Of a DNA stretch of 38,035 nucleotides, positions 8,216-18,505 are shown piece by piece. Both the position numbers and the translations under genes were made by a program. The notes below the pieces were generated by a model, which saw nothing but the letters and a program-made list of their open reading frames with translations, was not told where the DNA came from and searched no databases. The stretch's first letter is position 1; each line of letters begins with the position of its first letter. Source of the stretch: Elusimicrobiota bacterium (GTDB lineage: Bacteria > Elusimicrobiota > Elusimicrobia > UBA1565 > JACRDR01); NCBI GenBank assembly GCA_026388115.1, contig JAPLKK010000016.1, forward strand, positions 1 through 38,035, read 5' to 3'.

Positions 8216-11200
8216 ATGATCGGCATCCTCGCTGCGCTCGTTTTAGCCGCGCCTTCCATCGCCGCGGGCCCGCTCTGCGACCTTCCAAAAGCGGACCGGG
8301 CCTTCGAGCAGCGGCAGTACCAACCCGCGCTCGAAGCCTACGAGGGGGCGCTCAAGGCCTGCGAGGGCGAGGAGCGCCTGCGGGCCCTCTACCGCGCCGC
8401 CGAGTCCAAGTCTCTCCTTTTCCGCTACGCCGAAGCGGCCCAATTGCTGCGCGGCGAGAAGCTCCCTTCCGACCCGCTCTGGCGCGCGCGTTTCCTGATC
8501 CTGAAAGCTGAGCTTGCTCGAGAGAACCTCGAGCAGTACGGCTTCGCGGCGCCGGAGGACGAGGAAGCCGGGCCCGAGGGCGAGGCGAACGACGTGACGC
8601 GCCGCACACAGGAGCAGTGGCGCACCGAGGCCTTCCGGGGCCTTTGGGTCCTGCGCGACGCCATGCTCGCCCGGAGCATCCGCGACGAGGACTATTTCGT
8701 GGAGCTGAAGGACTCCGACCTCCAGCGCGTGCCAACGCTTTGGGATTTCGCGGTCTACCGCTGGGCCGACTTCCTCCTAGCGCAACTCCCCGAGCAGGCG
8801 CCGAGGCCGCCGGCGGCCCGGTTCCTCGACCGCGATTTCAACCGGGACGTGCTGGACCAGGACCCTCCGGCGGTCGAAGCGGCCGCGCTCTATGAGAACG
8901 CGGCGCTCGCGGCAGGAGACGACCGCGTGGCGGCGCGGGAGCTCTGGAAGCTTGCGCGCCTCCTCATCCCCTTCGAGCATTCCCAGGCCGTCGAGCTCGG
9001 CGACCTCGACGCCGCGCGCAAGTCGGCCATCGAGACCCTCAAGTCTTGGCGTGATACCTTCACCCAGCCCCGCCCGCGCGCCGAGGCCGCCCTCCAAGCG
9101 GCACGCTTCTCCGAAGCCCTCGGCCGCCACGCGGACTGTGCCGGGGAGCGGAAAGCCGGTGGCCGTCGGAAGACGCGACGCGCGAGTGCGCGCGGTTGCG
9201 CTCCGAGATCGAGCTCCCGCGCCTCGAACTGACCGCGCGCTTCGCCCCGCCGCCGGGAAAAGGCTCCCTCCGGCTGCGCAGCCGCAACCTGAAGAGCGTC
9301 TACCTGCGAGTGTATCGCGTGAGCGAAGAACGGCTGCGCGAGCTCCATGCTCTCGAGGGGTACCGCAACGCGCGACTGGATCACTTGCGCCAGATCAACG
9401 AGAAGGAGCTGGCCGCGCTCCTGCAAGGAGACCCGGCACAGCGCTGGAGCGTCGACCCGAAGCCGAAGGCGCCGTACGAGTTCGCGGACACGGCCGCAGA
9501 CCCGCCGCCTTTGGACGAGGGCTTGTATGTCGCAGCCGCCTGCTCCGCGGCCGGCTGCGAGCCCGGACGCGAGCTCGTCACCGCGGCGATCGTGAACGTG
9601 ACGCGCTTGCTCCTCATCGGCTCCGCCGGGCCGGCGGGCCCGGAGCACCGCTTCATCGGCGAGCCGGGCGAGACGTCCCCGGTCGAGGCTCCGACCTTCC
9701 ATCTCTACGCGCTCGACGCCGGCACCGGCGAACCGGGGGCGGACGCCCGCATCGAGGCGTGGCACAGCGAGGAGCGACGCGAGGACCGCCTGGAGCTTTC
9801 GACCGACGAGAACGGCGTGGCGGACTCGCCGATGCAGGTGGAGCGCGCCTACCCCCGCGGCCGCTCGGCCAGCCTCGACCCGTTGGCGCGTCACGGCGAA
9901 AGCCTCGCTTATTGGGCCGGGCCCCTCTATTTCAGCCACAGCCCCGAAGCGCCCGTCCAGGTCGGCCTCGAGCTGGACCGGCCGATCTACCGGCCGGGGC
10001 AGCAGGTGCAGGTCAAGGTCACGGCGCTCCTGCGCCTGCCTCGCGGCTACAAGACCTACGACCGGAACGAGCCGGTGGAACTCAGCGTACGCGACCCCAA
10101 CGGCCAGGAGCTACATCGCGCCACCCTCAAGCTCAACGACATGGGCAGCGCGGTGACCCGCTTCACCGTCCCGACCGGGCGGCTGCTGGGGTCGTACTGG
10201 ATCAGCGCCCAGCTCCGCGATTTCGGCTACGGCTTCAGCGGCAGCGCGCAGTTCCAGGTCGAGGAGTACAAGCGCCCGGAGTTCGAGGTGCTGGTGAAGG
10301 AGTCCACCGGCGCGTGGAAGCTGGGCGAGCGCGCGGTGGTGACGGGCGAGGCGCGCTACTATTTCGGCGGCCCCGTGCCGCAGGCACACGTGTCCTATGT
10401 GGTCAACCGCGAGCGGTACATCCCCTGGTTCTGCTGGTGGTGGCGGGGCCGCGGGGGCGGGTCCGCCGTGGTGTCCTCGGGCACCGCCGTGACCGACGGC
10501 TCGGGGCGCTTCTCCTTCGCCTTCATCCCGCAAGCCGAGGAGCCGGCCGCGGCGTACCCGGAGCGCTTCGAGGTCAAGGTCGAAGCCCGCGACGCCGGAG
10601 GCCGCACGATCACGGGCGAGCGCGGCTTCACCGCCGGAGCCAAAGCCTACCTCTTCGAGATCACGCCGGGCGCCGGCTTCTTCCGGGCGGCCAAGCCCGC
10701 CGCGGTGCCCATCCGCCTGCGCAACCTCAACGAGCACCCGGTGGCCGGCCGGGGACGCTTCACGCTTTACCGCCTGGCCGGCGCGCCGCCGGCGGAGGCG
10801 CCGGAGCCGTTCTGGGGCGGGCAGTTCCCGGAGACTCCTTCCCTGGAGCAGCTGTACCGGCCGTCGCGGACGGCGAGGCCGTCCGCTCGGGCACCCTCCG
10901 CTTCACCGAGGCCGCGCCGGCGGAAGCGGCTTTCGGGAAGCTGCCGGAAGGCGCGTACCGGCTCAAGGTGAGCGCGGACGACCCGTGGGGCAAGACGGTG
11001 GAGCAGTCCATCGTCCTGCTGTCGGTGGGCGAGGGCCGCGTCTCCCTGCCGTTGCCGGCCATCGCGCTGCCCGAGCACGCCTCGTACCTGCCGGGAGAGA
11101 CCGCCCGCTTCCTCATCGGCTCGAGCCTGCTCAAGGGCATCACCCATGTCGAACTCTGGGGAGGCCAGTACCTTCTCGATCGTAAGGTCTTGAAGGGCGG

Positions 11201-14150
11201 GCCGCAGGTCTTCAGCCTCCCCGTGACCGCCGACCACAAGGGCGGGGTCACGGTCCGCTGGTTCGGCGCCTCCGACTTCCGCGTGCGCAGCGGGCAGGCG
11301 CGCGTCGAGGTGCCATGGAAGGACAAGGAGCTGCGCGCGGCGCTCAAGCTCCCCAAGGCGGTCAAGCGGGGCGAGCGCGCCCGCGGCGTCCTCGACGTGC
11401 GGTCCTCCGACGGCAAGCCGGTCGCGGGCGAGGCGCTGGTCCGCGTCTATGACCGCTCCCTCGAGTACTACGCGAAGAACGCGGCGTCCTGGCTCGGCTC
11501 GCTCTATCCGGCGCGGCCCGCCCCCAATGGAGCGCAGGGCTCCCTTTGGCCGCCCTATGCCATGCAGGTCGGCGTGCGCGAGGGCTGGATCGAGAAGATG
11601 ATGGAGGCGTTCCGTGTGAGCACCCGCCGGCTGCAGCCGCCGGGCCTGCGGCTCAGCCGCGCGCGCGTGCACCGGCGGTTCTCGAAATTCGACATGATGG
11701 AAGAGTCGGGCGGCTTGGCCGGAGGCGGTGGCATGCCGATGGCGGCGGCCGTGCGCGGGGCCTCGCTGGCCGCGCCCGCGGGCGCGCGGATGGATGCGGA
11801 AGACAAGGCCATGCCGCAGTCCCCGTCGGAACGCAAGAAGGAAGCCGCGGCCCCTCCCGCGGTCCAGGCCCGCTCCGACTTCTCGGAGACGGCTTTCTTC
11901 GAGCCCCAGCTCAAGGTGCGCTCCGGCGCGGGCCGCTTCTCCTTCAAGGCCCCCGAGCGGTTGACGGATTGGCGGGCCGACGCGGCGGTCCTCACGCGCG
12001 ACGTCAAGCGCGGGACCTCCGCCACGACCTTCGTCACGCGCAAGGAGCTGATGGTCCGCGTCGAGATCCCGCGCTTCTACCGCGAGGGCGACGAAGGACG
12101 GCTCACCGCCGTTGTTCACAACGAAACCGACGCTCCCCTGTCGGGAGAGGTCTGGATGTCGCTGGAGGAGGACGGAAAGCCCGCGGGAGAGCGCTTCGGG
12201 CTCGCCGGCGCGGAGCGCGCGTTCAAGGCTCCCGCGCACGGCGTCGCGTCGTTCTCCTGGCCGGTCAAAGCGCCGCGCGGGACCGGCACCTTCGTGGTCA
12301 AGGCGATCGCGCGCTCGGGCCAGCTGGTCGACGCGGAGGAGCGCGAGCTGCCGCTGCTCCCCTCGCGCGAGCGGCTCATCGAATCCGCGCTGGTGGCCTT
12401 GGACGGCAAGACGCGCAAGACGATCGAGCTCGCCGGCTACGCCGCGCCCGATCCCACGCGGCAGAACGAGTCCATGACGCTCCAGGTGGACCCGCAGCTC
12501 GCGCTGTCGGTCATCAACAGCCTGCCTCTTTTGGTGCGTTATCCGTACGAATGCACCGAGCAGGTGCTCCATCGCTACGTGCCGCTGGCCATCGTCAACG
12601 CCTTCTACCGCAAGAATCCCAAGCTCGCCGACGCGGTGCGCAAGATCCCGAAGCGCAAGACGATCTCGCCGGCCTGGGACCGCAAGGACCCGCGGCGGCT
12701 GATGTCCTTGATGGAGACGCCATGGGAGGAGCAGTCCAAGGGCGTGACGCCGGGCCTGCCGATCATCGACCTCTTCGACGCGCGGCTGGTGGACGAGCAG
12801 AAAGCCGACGCGCTGCAAACGCTGATGTCCTACCAGCTCGGCGACGGCGGCTTCCCCTGGTTCCCCGGCGGGCGGGCGGACCCCTACATGACCCTGCTGG
12901 TCCTCGGCGGCTACGCCGAGGCGCTGCGCTACGGCGTGGACGCCCCGGCGGACTCGACGCGGCGGGCGCTGAGCTACGCCTATAACGAGATCCCCAAGCA
13001 CCTCAAGGGAGAGACCGGCGAGCTCTCATTGGCGCTCTACGGCGCCTGGGTCGTCACGTCTTTCCCAAAGAACTACTCGGCGGCGGCGAGAGGCTGGGTT
13101 CAAGCGAAGGTCTGGGCGGACTTCGCCGACAAGTACGGCCCGGCGCTCACGCCCATCGGGCGCGCCACGCTCTCGCAGGTCTACAACCGGCTCGGCGAGC
13201 GAGGCAAGGCCGAGGCGTACCTCGACCGGGCGATGGACGGCGCGCGCGAGGACCCCATCGCCGGGGTCTATTGGCAGCCCGAGAAGCTCTCGTGGCTCTG
13301 GTACAACGACAACGTCGAGACGCACGCCTTCATCCTGAGGACCTTGCTCGCGGTGAGGCCGAAAGACCGCCGCATCCCCGGCATGGTCCAGTGGCTCTTG
13401 TTCAACCGCAAAGGCAACGAGTGGAAATCGACCAAGGCCTCGGCCGCGGCGATCTACTCGCTGCTGGACGTCATGCGCCAGCGCGGGGCGCTCGAGCAAG
13501 GCGAGCGCTTCGTGATCCGCTGGGGCTCCGACGTCCAGACCGCCCAGGTGGGCGCGATGGATTGGCTCGCCGAGCCCATCCGTCACGTCCGCTTGGGAGC
13601 GGACGTCTCCCCGCGGTCGGGAAAGGCCATCATCGACAAGGACGGCCCGGGGCTATCCTTCGCCTCGCTGACGTGGGTCTATTCGACCGACAAGCTCCCC
13701 AAGGCATCGGCTCCGGGCATGCTCGAGCTGGAGCGGCGCTTCTTCAAGCGGGAGGGAAAGGAGGGGGCGGGGCCGGGAGCCTTCAAGCTCACGGCGCTGA
13801 ACTCCGGCGACCCGGTCGCCGTGGGCGACCAGGTCGAGGTCCACCTCGTCGTCAGCGCCCGCAGCCAGTTCGAATACGTGCACCTCAAAGACCCGCGCGG
13901 CGCCGGCTTCGAGGCGGAGGAGCTGACCAGCGGCTGGAAGTGGGACCAGCTCGGCCGCTACGAGGAGCCGCGCGACTCGCTGACGAACTTCTTCATGAGC
14001 TGGCTGCCGCAAGGCGAGTACACCCTGCGCTACCGCATCCGGCCCACCACGCCCGGCCGCTACCGCGTCGGCGCGGCGGTGCTTCAGTCCATGTACGCGC
14101 CGGAGATGGCGGCGCACTCGGCGGGGTTCGAGCTGAGGGTAACGGAGTGA
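8216..14150 (+). pseudogene. alpha-2-macroglobulin family protein, one gene apparently split by two frame changes (frames of 8216, 9196 and 8892)
   Basis: AGGAGG and ATG 8216; signal peptide and TPR-like N-terminus in frame 2; MG domains in frame 1 (VQVGLELDRPIYRPGQQVQVKV); frame 3 carries the bait-like region, ETAFFEPQL, LTDWRADAAVLTRDV and YPYECTEQ. Frame changes near 9143-9146 and 10857-10863. May be functional if the indels are sequencing errors. Confidence 0.8.
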
Positions 14151-14157
14151 GCCGGAC

Positions 14158-14187
14158 TTGACGCTCGGCATATCGGTTTTCTACTTA
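14158..14187 (+). promoter_or_regulatory. possible promoter TTGACG-N18-TACTTA before the ABC operon
   Basis: Lies between the macroglobulin stop and the GTG at 14196. Confidence 0.35.
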
Positions 14188-14195
14188 TAGATAGA

Positions 14196-15128
14196 GTGAT
14201 CCGAACAGAGAACCTCGTCCGCCGATACGGGAACACCGTCGCCGTCGACGGCATCTCCTTCGAGATATCGCCGCGCGAGGTCGTCGGCTTCCTCGGCCCC
14301 AACGGCGCGGGTAAGACGACGACGCTCAAGGTCCTGACCGGCTGCCTTTATCCGAGCGCGGGCAAGGTCAGCGTGGCGGACATGGACATCTCGGAGCGCC
14401 CTCTCGATTGCCGCCGCGCCATCGGCTACCTCCCCGAGAACAATCCCCTATATGAGGAGATGGAGACGGCCGAGTACCTCGAATGGTGCGCGCGGGTGCG
14501 CGGGGTCGACCCGACCCGGCGCTCGGCCGCGGTCAAGGCCGCGGTCGGCCGCTGCGGCCTCGCCTCGGTCGTCGGCCGGGAGATCGGCCAGCTCTCGAAG
14601 GGATTCCGGCAGCGGGTGGGCCTGGCCGCCGCGATCCTGCATGATCCGCCGATCCTGCGGTTGGACGAACCCACCTCGGGCCTCGACCCGAACCAGGCCG
14701 CCGAGGTCCGTGGGCTGATCGCGGAGCTCCGGAAGGAAAAGACGGTGCTCCTCTCGAGCCACATCCTCTCCGAGGTGAAGGCCTCCTGCGACCGCGTCAT
14801 CATCATCCACAAGGGCCGCATCGCGGCCCAGGGGACTTTGGCGGAGCTCGAGGCCGGGGCCTCGCGCGGCCAGCGCGTGCGGCTGATCTTGAGGGAAGGT
14901 CCCGAGGCCGACGCCGCTGCCCAAGCGCTTGGCGCCGTGCCCGGCGTGTCGGCGGTGGCCCAGGAGACGGTGGACGGCGAGCGGGCCTTCACCATCAGCG
15001 CCTCCGCCGGCGAGGCCGACCTGCGCGCCGCCGTCTTCGAGCTGGCCGCCCGCGAACGCTGGCCCCTGCTGGAGCTCTACGGGGAAGGGGCGAGCCTGGA
15101 AGAGGTGTTCCGGGAGCTGACCGTATGA
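14196..15128 (+). CDS. ABC transporter ATP-binding protein, GldA-like
   Basis: GTG start; Walker A GPNGAGKTT, signature LSKGFRQRVGLA, Walker B ILRLDEPTSGLD. Confidence 0.88.
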   Translation: MIRTENLVRRYGNTVAVDGISFEISPREVVGFLGPNGAGKTTTLKVLTGCLYPSAGKVSVADMDISERPLDCRRAIGYLPENNPLYEEMETAEYLEWCARVRGVDPTRRSAAVKAAVGRCGLASVVGREIGQLSKGFRQRVGLAAAILHDPPILRLDEPTSGLDPNQAAEVRGLIAELRKEKTVLLSSHILSEVKASCDRVIIIHKGRIAAQGTLAELEAGASRGQRVRLILREGPEADAAAQALGAVPGVSAVAQETVDGERAFTISASAGEADLRAAVFELAARERWPLLELYGEGASLEEVFRELTV

Positions 15129-15841
15129 GGAACCCGGCTTTCGGCGCGCTTTACGCCAAGGAGACGCGGGCCTATTTCAACACGCCCGCGGCCTACATCA
15201 TCGCCGTCGCCTTCCTCTTGATCACCGGCTACCTGACCGCCCAGCCGCTGTTCCTCGTAAACCAGGCCTCGATCGGCGGCCTCATGGAGCTGGCGCCGCT
15301 GCTCCTCACCTTCTTCGTCCCCGCGGTCACGATGCGGCTGTTCAGCGAGGAGCAGAAGTCGGGGACGCTCGAGCTATTGCAGACGCTTCCCGTCGAGGAC
15401 CATCACATCCTTCTGGCCAAGTACCTGGCCGCGGTCACCCTGCTGTGGGCCGTCATCGCCTTGACCGCGCTGTATCCGATCACGGTGGGCCTGCTCGGCC
15501 CGCTCGATTGGGGCGCGGCGGCGGCGGCGTATCTCGGCTTGGCGCTGGCCGCCGCGATGCTCGCGGCCATCGGGGCCTTCGCCTCGGCGCTGACGCGCAA
15601 CCAGGTCATCGCCTTCATCATCGGCTTCGTCCTCGCCTTCGCGCTGTATCTTATCGGCAAGCTCGACGCGTTCATCCCCCCCGCTCTCTCGGGCGCGGCG
15701 GATTTCATCGGCCTCGACGCCCACATGCACAACATGGCGAAAGGCGTGGTGGACACGCGCGACCTGCTCTATTTCGCGACGATGTCGGCGAGCTTCCTCT
15801 TCATGACGCTGGCGCGGCTGTGGCTGACGAGGGCCGACTGA
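15125..15841 (+). CDS. ABC transporter permease, GldF-like (ABC-2 type)
   Basis: Multiple TM segments; KETRAYFNTPAAYIIAVAFLLITGY, FSEEQKSGTLELLQTLPV; overlaps the ATPase stop. Confidence 0.82.
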   Translation: MRNPAFGALYAKETRAYFNTPAAYIIAVAFLLITGYLTAQPLFLVNQASIGGLMELAPLLLTFFVPAVTMRLFSEEQKSGTLELLQTLPVEDHHILLAKYLAAVTLLWAVIALTALYPITVGLLGPLDWGAAAAAYLGLALAAAMLAAIGAFASALTRNQVIAFIIGFVLAFALYLIGKLDAFIPPALSGAADFIGLDAHMHNMAKGVVDTRDLLYFATMSASFLFMTLARLWLTRAD

Positions 15842-17499
15842 TGGACCGGCGAAGGCTCCTCGAGACCTCCTCGGCGGGCGTGGCGCTTGTGCTCGCCGTC
15901 GCGATGATGATCAACGTCCTCGGCCATTTCGTCCACGCGCGCCTCGATCTCAGCCAGGGGCGCGTCTATTCGATGAGCGCGGCGAGCCGCCGGGTCCTGC
16001 GCGGCCTCCCGGACCCGGTCGAGGCGCGGCTGTATTTCTCGAAAGAGCTTCCGCCCCAGGTCGCTTCCACCCGCGACTACGCGCGCGACCTGCTCGACGA
16101 GTACCGCTCGGCCGCGGGCCGCAAGATGCGGGTGAGGCTCATCGAGGTGGACTCGAGCAACAGGGAGGAGGCGATGAGAGACGGCATCGCCCCCGTCCGC
16201 TTCGACATCATCGCCCGCGACAAGTACGAGCAGCGGGACGGCTACTTCGGCCTCGTCCTGCAGTATCACGACAAGAAGGAGACTTTTCCGTTCCTCCAAG
16301 ACGTGTCCGGCCTCGAGTACGACCTGACCTCGCGGATCAAGACGATGACGCTGGCCGTCAAGCCGTCCTTGGCGTTCATCACGAGCCACCGCTCCGTGGG
16401 CCCCGGGACTCTGGACGGCGCGGTGCGCGAGAAGCTCGAGAGCCGCTACCAGCTCAAGCCGCTCGACCTGGCGGCCGTGCCCGACGACGGCATCCCTCCC
16501 GATATCCAGACCATGATGCTCATCGGTCCGCAGGAGAAGTTCTCGGAGCGCGAGCTGTGGCTATTGGACCAATACCTGGCCTCCGGCCGGTCGCTGGGCC
16601 TCGCCTTCGACGCCAAGCGGGTCGAACTCAGGAGCTTCTTCGCCACGGACAACGACACGGGCCTGACGGACTGGCTCGCCAAGCACGGCATCAAGGTCCT
16701 CTCGACGGTCGTCCTCGACCGGCAGTGCCAGCCCATCCAGGTCTCCATGTCGCAAGGCTTATTCATGATGACGAACGTGGTGCAGTATCCGCCCTTCGTC
16801 GTCGCCAGCGACCTGAGCGCCGGCAACCCGATCACCAAGGGCTTGAACTCGGTCGTCCTGCCGTTCGCCAGCCCGCTCGAGCTGGCGGTCAAGGGCGCCT
16901 CGGCCAAGGCCGAGATCCTCGTGCGCTCCACGAAATACTCCTGGGCCAAGCCCGACAAGACGGCGCCGATCATCTTGAATCCGTTCCAACTGTCAGGCCC
17001 GGGCCCCGCGGACCTCAAAGGACCCTTCGGCCTCGCCGCGGCGGTCGAGAACGACTTCGACCCCGTGCTGGCGCAGCCGAAAACGGTCAAGGCCAAGAAC
17101 GCGCTGGCGAAAGCGGCGCGCCCCGGCCGCTTGGCGGTGGTCGGCACCTCCAAGATCGTCTCGGAGTCTTTCCGAGTGCCGTCGACGAACTACGTGTTCC
17201 TGCTGAACATGATGGATTGGCTCGCGCTGGACGCCGACCTCATCGCCATCCGGAGCAAGGCCGTCGGCTTCCGGCCGCTGGCGGAGATCCCGGCGGGAGG
17301 CAAGGCCCTGGTGCGCTACGCGCTCATCTTCGTGCCGCCGATGCTCGCCGTCGGCCTGGGGCTCTTGCGCTGGCGGGCGCGCCGCAAGGCGTGCGCGCGG
17401 CGGGTGGCCGAGTTCGGCGAGCCTTCGGCGGCTCCTCCGGCCCCGGCGCCTGCCGAGCCCGACGCGCCGGAAACGGTCGGCGCGCCGCCACAGGCCTAG
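15841..17499 (+). CDS. GldG-like ABC auxiliary protein
   Basis: ATG at 15841 overlaps the preceding stop; N- and C-terminal TM; RVYSMSAASRRVLRGLPDPVEARLYFSKELPP; YFGLVLQYHDKKETFPFL. Confidence 0.8.
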   Translation: MDRRRLLETSSAGVALVLAVAMMINVLGHFVHARLDLSQGRVYSMSAASRRVLRGLPDPVEARLYFSKELPPQVASTRDYARDLLDEYRSAAGRKMRVRLIEVDSSNREEAMRDGIAPVRFDIIARDKYEQRDGYFGLVLQYHDKKETFPFLQDVSGLEYDLTSRIKTMTLAVKPSLAFITSHRSVGPGTLDGAVREKLESRYQLKPLDLAAVPDDGIPPDIQTMMLIGPQEKFSERELWLLDQYLASGRSLGLAFDAKRVELRSFFATDNDTGLTDWLAKHGIKVLSTVVLDRQCQPIQVSMSQGLFMMTNVVQYPPFVVASDLSAGNPITKGLNSVVLPFASPLELAVKGASAKAEILVRSTKYSWAKPDKTAPIILNPFQLSGPGPADLKGPFGLAAAVENDFDPVLAQPKTVKAKNALAKAARPGRLAVVGTSKIVSESFRVPSTNYVFLLNMMDWLALDADLIAIRSKAVGFRPLAEIPAGGKALVRYALIFVPPMLAVGLGLLRWRARRKACARRVAEFGEPSAAPPAPAPAEPDAPETVGAPPQA

Positions 17500-17505
17500 G
17501 GTCTC

Positions 17506-18066
17506 ATGCGCCCCGACACCCTCGCCCGGCTGGCCGCCGTCCTGGCCGTGCTCGTCGCGCTGACCCTCGCCGCGGCGCTGTGGACGCGCCCTTCCAAGCC
17601 CGCGGCCCTCGTGCCGGCAACGCTCGCCGACGACGCGGTCCGCCTGGCGCTCGATGGGCCGGCGGGCAAAGTGACGCTCGAGCGCCAAAAGTCCGGTTGG
17701 ACCATGGTCGGCTCGACCCAAGCGGCCGACGGCAGCTTGGTGCAGGATGTGCTGGGCAAGCTCTCCAAGGCGACGCTATCGGGCCCCGTGACGGAGGACC
17801 CGGAGCGCTACGGCCTCTTTGGCTTTGCCGCCTCCAGCGCGACGCGCGTCAAGATCGACTCGGCCAAGGCAGCTGCGGCGCTGGAGTTCTACGTCGGAAG
17901 GGACGGGCCGGATTACCCGAGCGCCTTCGTACGGGTCGCGGGGCAGACCGGCGTCTTCGAGCTTTCGGGCGTCTCGGCCTTCGAGCTGACGCGCGCGCCG
18001 GGAGAATGGGTCAAGAAAGAGGCCCCGCCGCCGGCCCCTCAGCCGACGCCGCGCAGGACGCGGTAG
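17506..18066 (+). CDS. DUF4340 domain-containing protein
   Basis: N-terminal TM; VTLERQKSGWTMV...EDPERYGLFGFAASSATRVKI...FYVGRDGPDYPSAFVRVAGQTGVFEL; directly after the GldG-like gene. Confidence 0.7.
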   Translation: MRPDTLARLAAVLAVLVALTLAAALWTRPSKPAALVPATLADDAVRLALDGPAGKVTLERQKSGWTMVGSTQAADGSLVQDVLGKLSKATLSGPVTEDPERYGLFGFAASSATRVKIDSAKAAAALEFYVGRDGPDYPSAFVRVAGQTGVFELSGVSAFELTRAPGEWVKKEAPPPAPQPTPRRTR

Positions 18067-18458
18067 GCCCACTCGAAGACGAGCGCCGCCGCCATCCACG
18101 CGGGGGCGAAATCGAGCCGGATGAGCCCGTGGACGTTCCAGCGCGTCTTGCGATACCCGCTTTCCCATGGGCATTCGCCGACGAGGCGCCTGAGCGCCCA
18201 CCCCGAGCCGTACTCGACGGCGTAGATAAGGATCATGTAGGCGAAGCCCCGCACAAGCATGGGATAGACCGACAGCCGGGGATAGAGGACGGCGCAGGCG
18301 GGGTAGACCAGCGCGTAGATGGGCGCCATCCAGGCGTAGCTGTAGCCGCGCAAGCGCGGGTCGCGGTTGTCGGGATAGTCCATGAAGGCGGTGAACAGCA
18401 CCTCCATGGCGATCCCTAGCGCGCAGAGCAACAGGACGCGCGTCAGCGTGACGAGCAT
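18039..18458 (-). CDS. putative ABC-transporter type IV / DUF1113-like membrane protein
   Basis: Four to five TM helices; MEVLFTAF...GYSYAWMAPIYALVYP...ECPWESGYRKTRWNVHGLIRLDFAPAW. Ends convergently overlap the upstream plus-strand gene by 28 bp. Confidence 0.6.
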   Translation of the reverse strand: MLVTLTRVLLLCALGIAMEVLFTAFMDYPDNRDPRLRGYSYAWMAPIYALVYPACAVLYPRLSVYPMLVRGFAYMILIYAVEYGSGWALRRLVGECPWESGYRKTRWNVHGLIRLDFAPAWMAAALVFEWAYRVLRGVG

Positions 18459-18505
18459 TGAGAGATTCTACAACAACGCGCTTGAAGGCTCGGTGCAGGG
18501 CCGGT

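Noticed and set aside
8892-10850. N-terminal part of the 1752-aa ORF starting at 8892
   Set aside because: Arg/Ala/Gly/Pro-rich out-of-frame translation; real coding in this interval is in the 8216 and 9196 frames. Only the part after about 10860 is genuine.
10767-13001. 744-aa minus-strand ORF opposite the macroglobulin gene
   Set aside because: Antisense frame kept open by high GC; composition dominated by R, A, G, H, with no domain motifs, while the plus strand encodes recognisable A2M motifs.
15445-15840. Upstream part of the ORF 15445-17499
   Set aside because: Overlaps the permease gene out of frame; the ATG at 15841 gives a normal GldG-like N-terminus.
16557-18419. 620-aa plus-strand ORF
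   Set aside because: Out-of-frame translation of the GldG-like and DUF4340 genes plus antisense of the DUF1113-like gene; Arg/Gly-rich.
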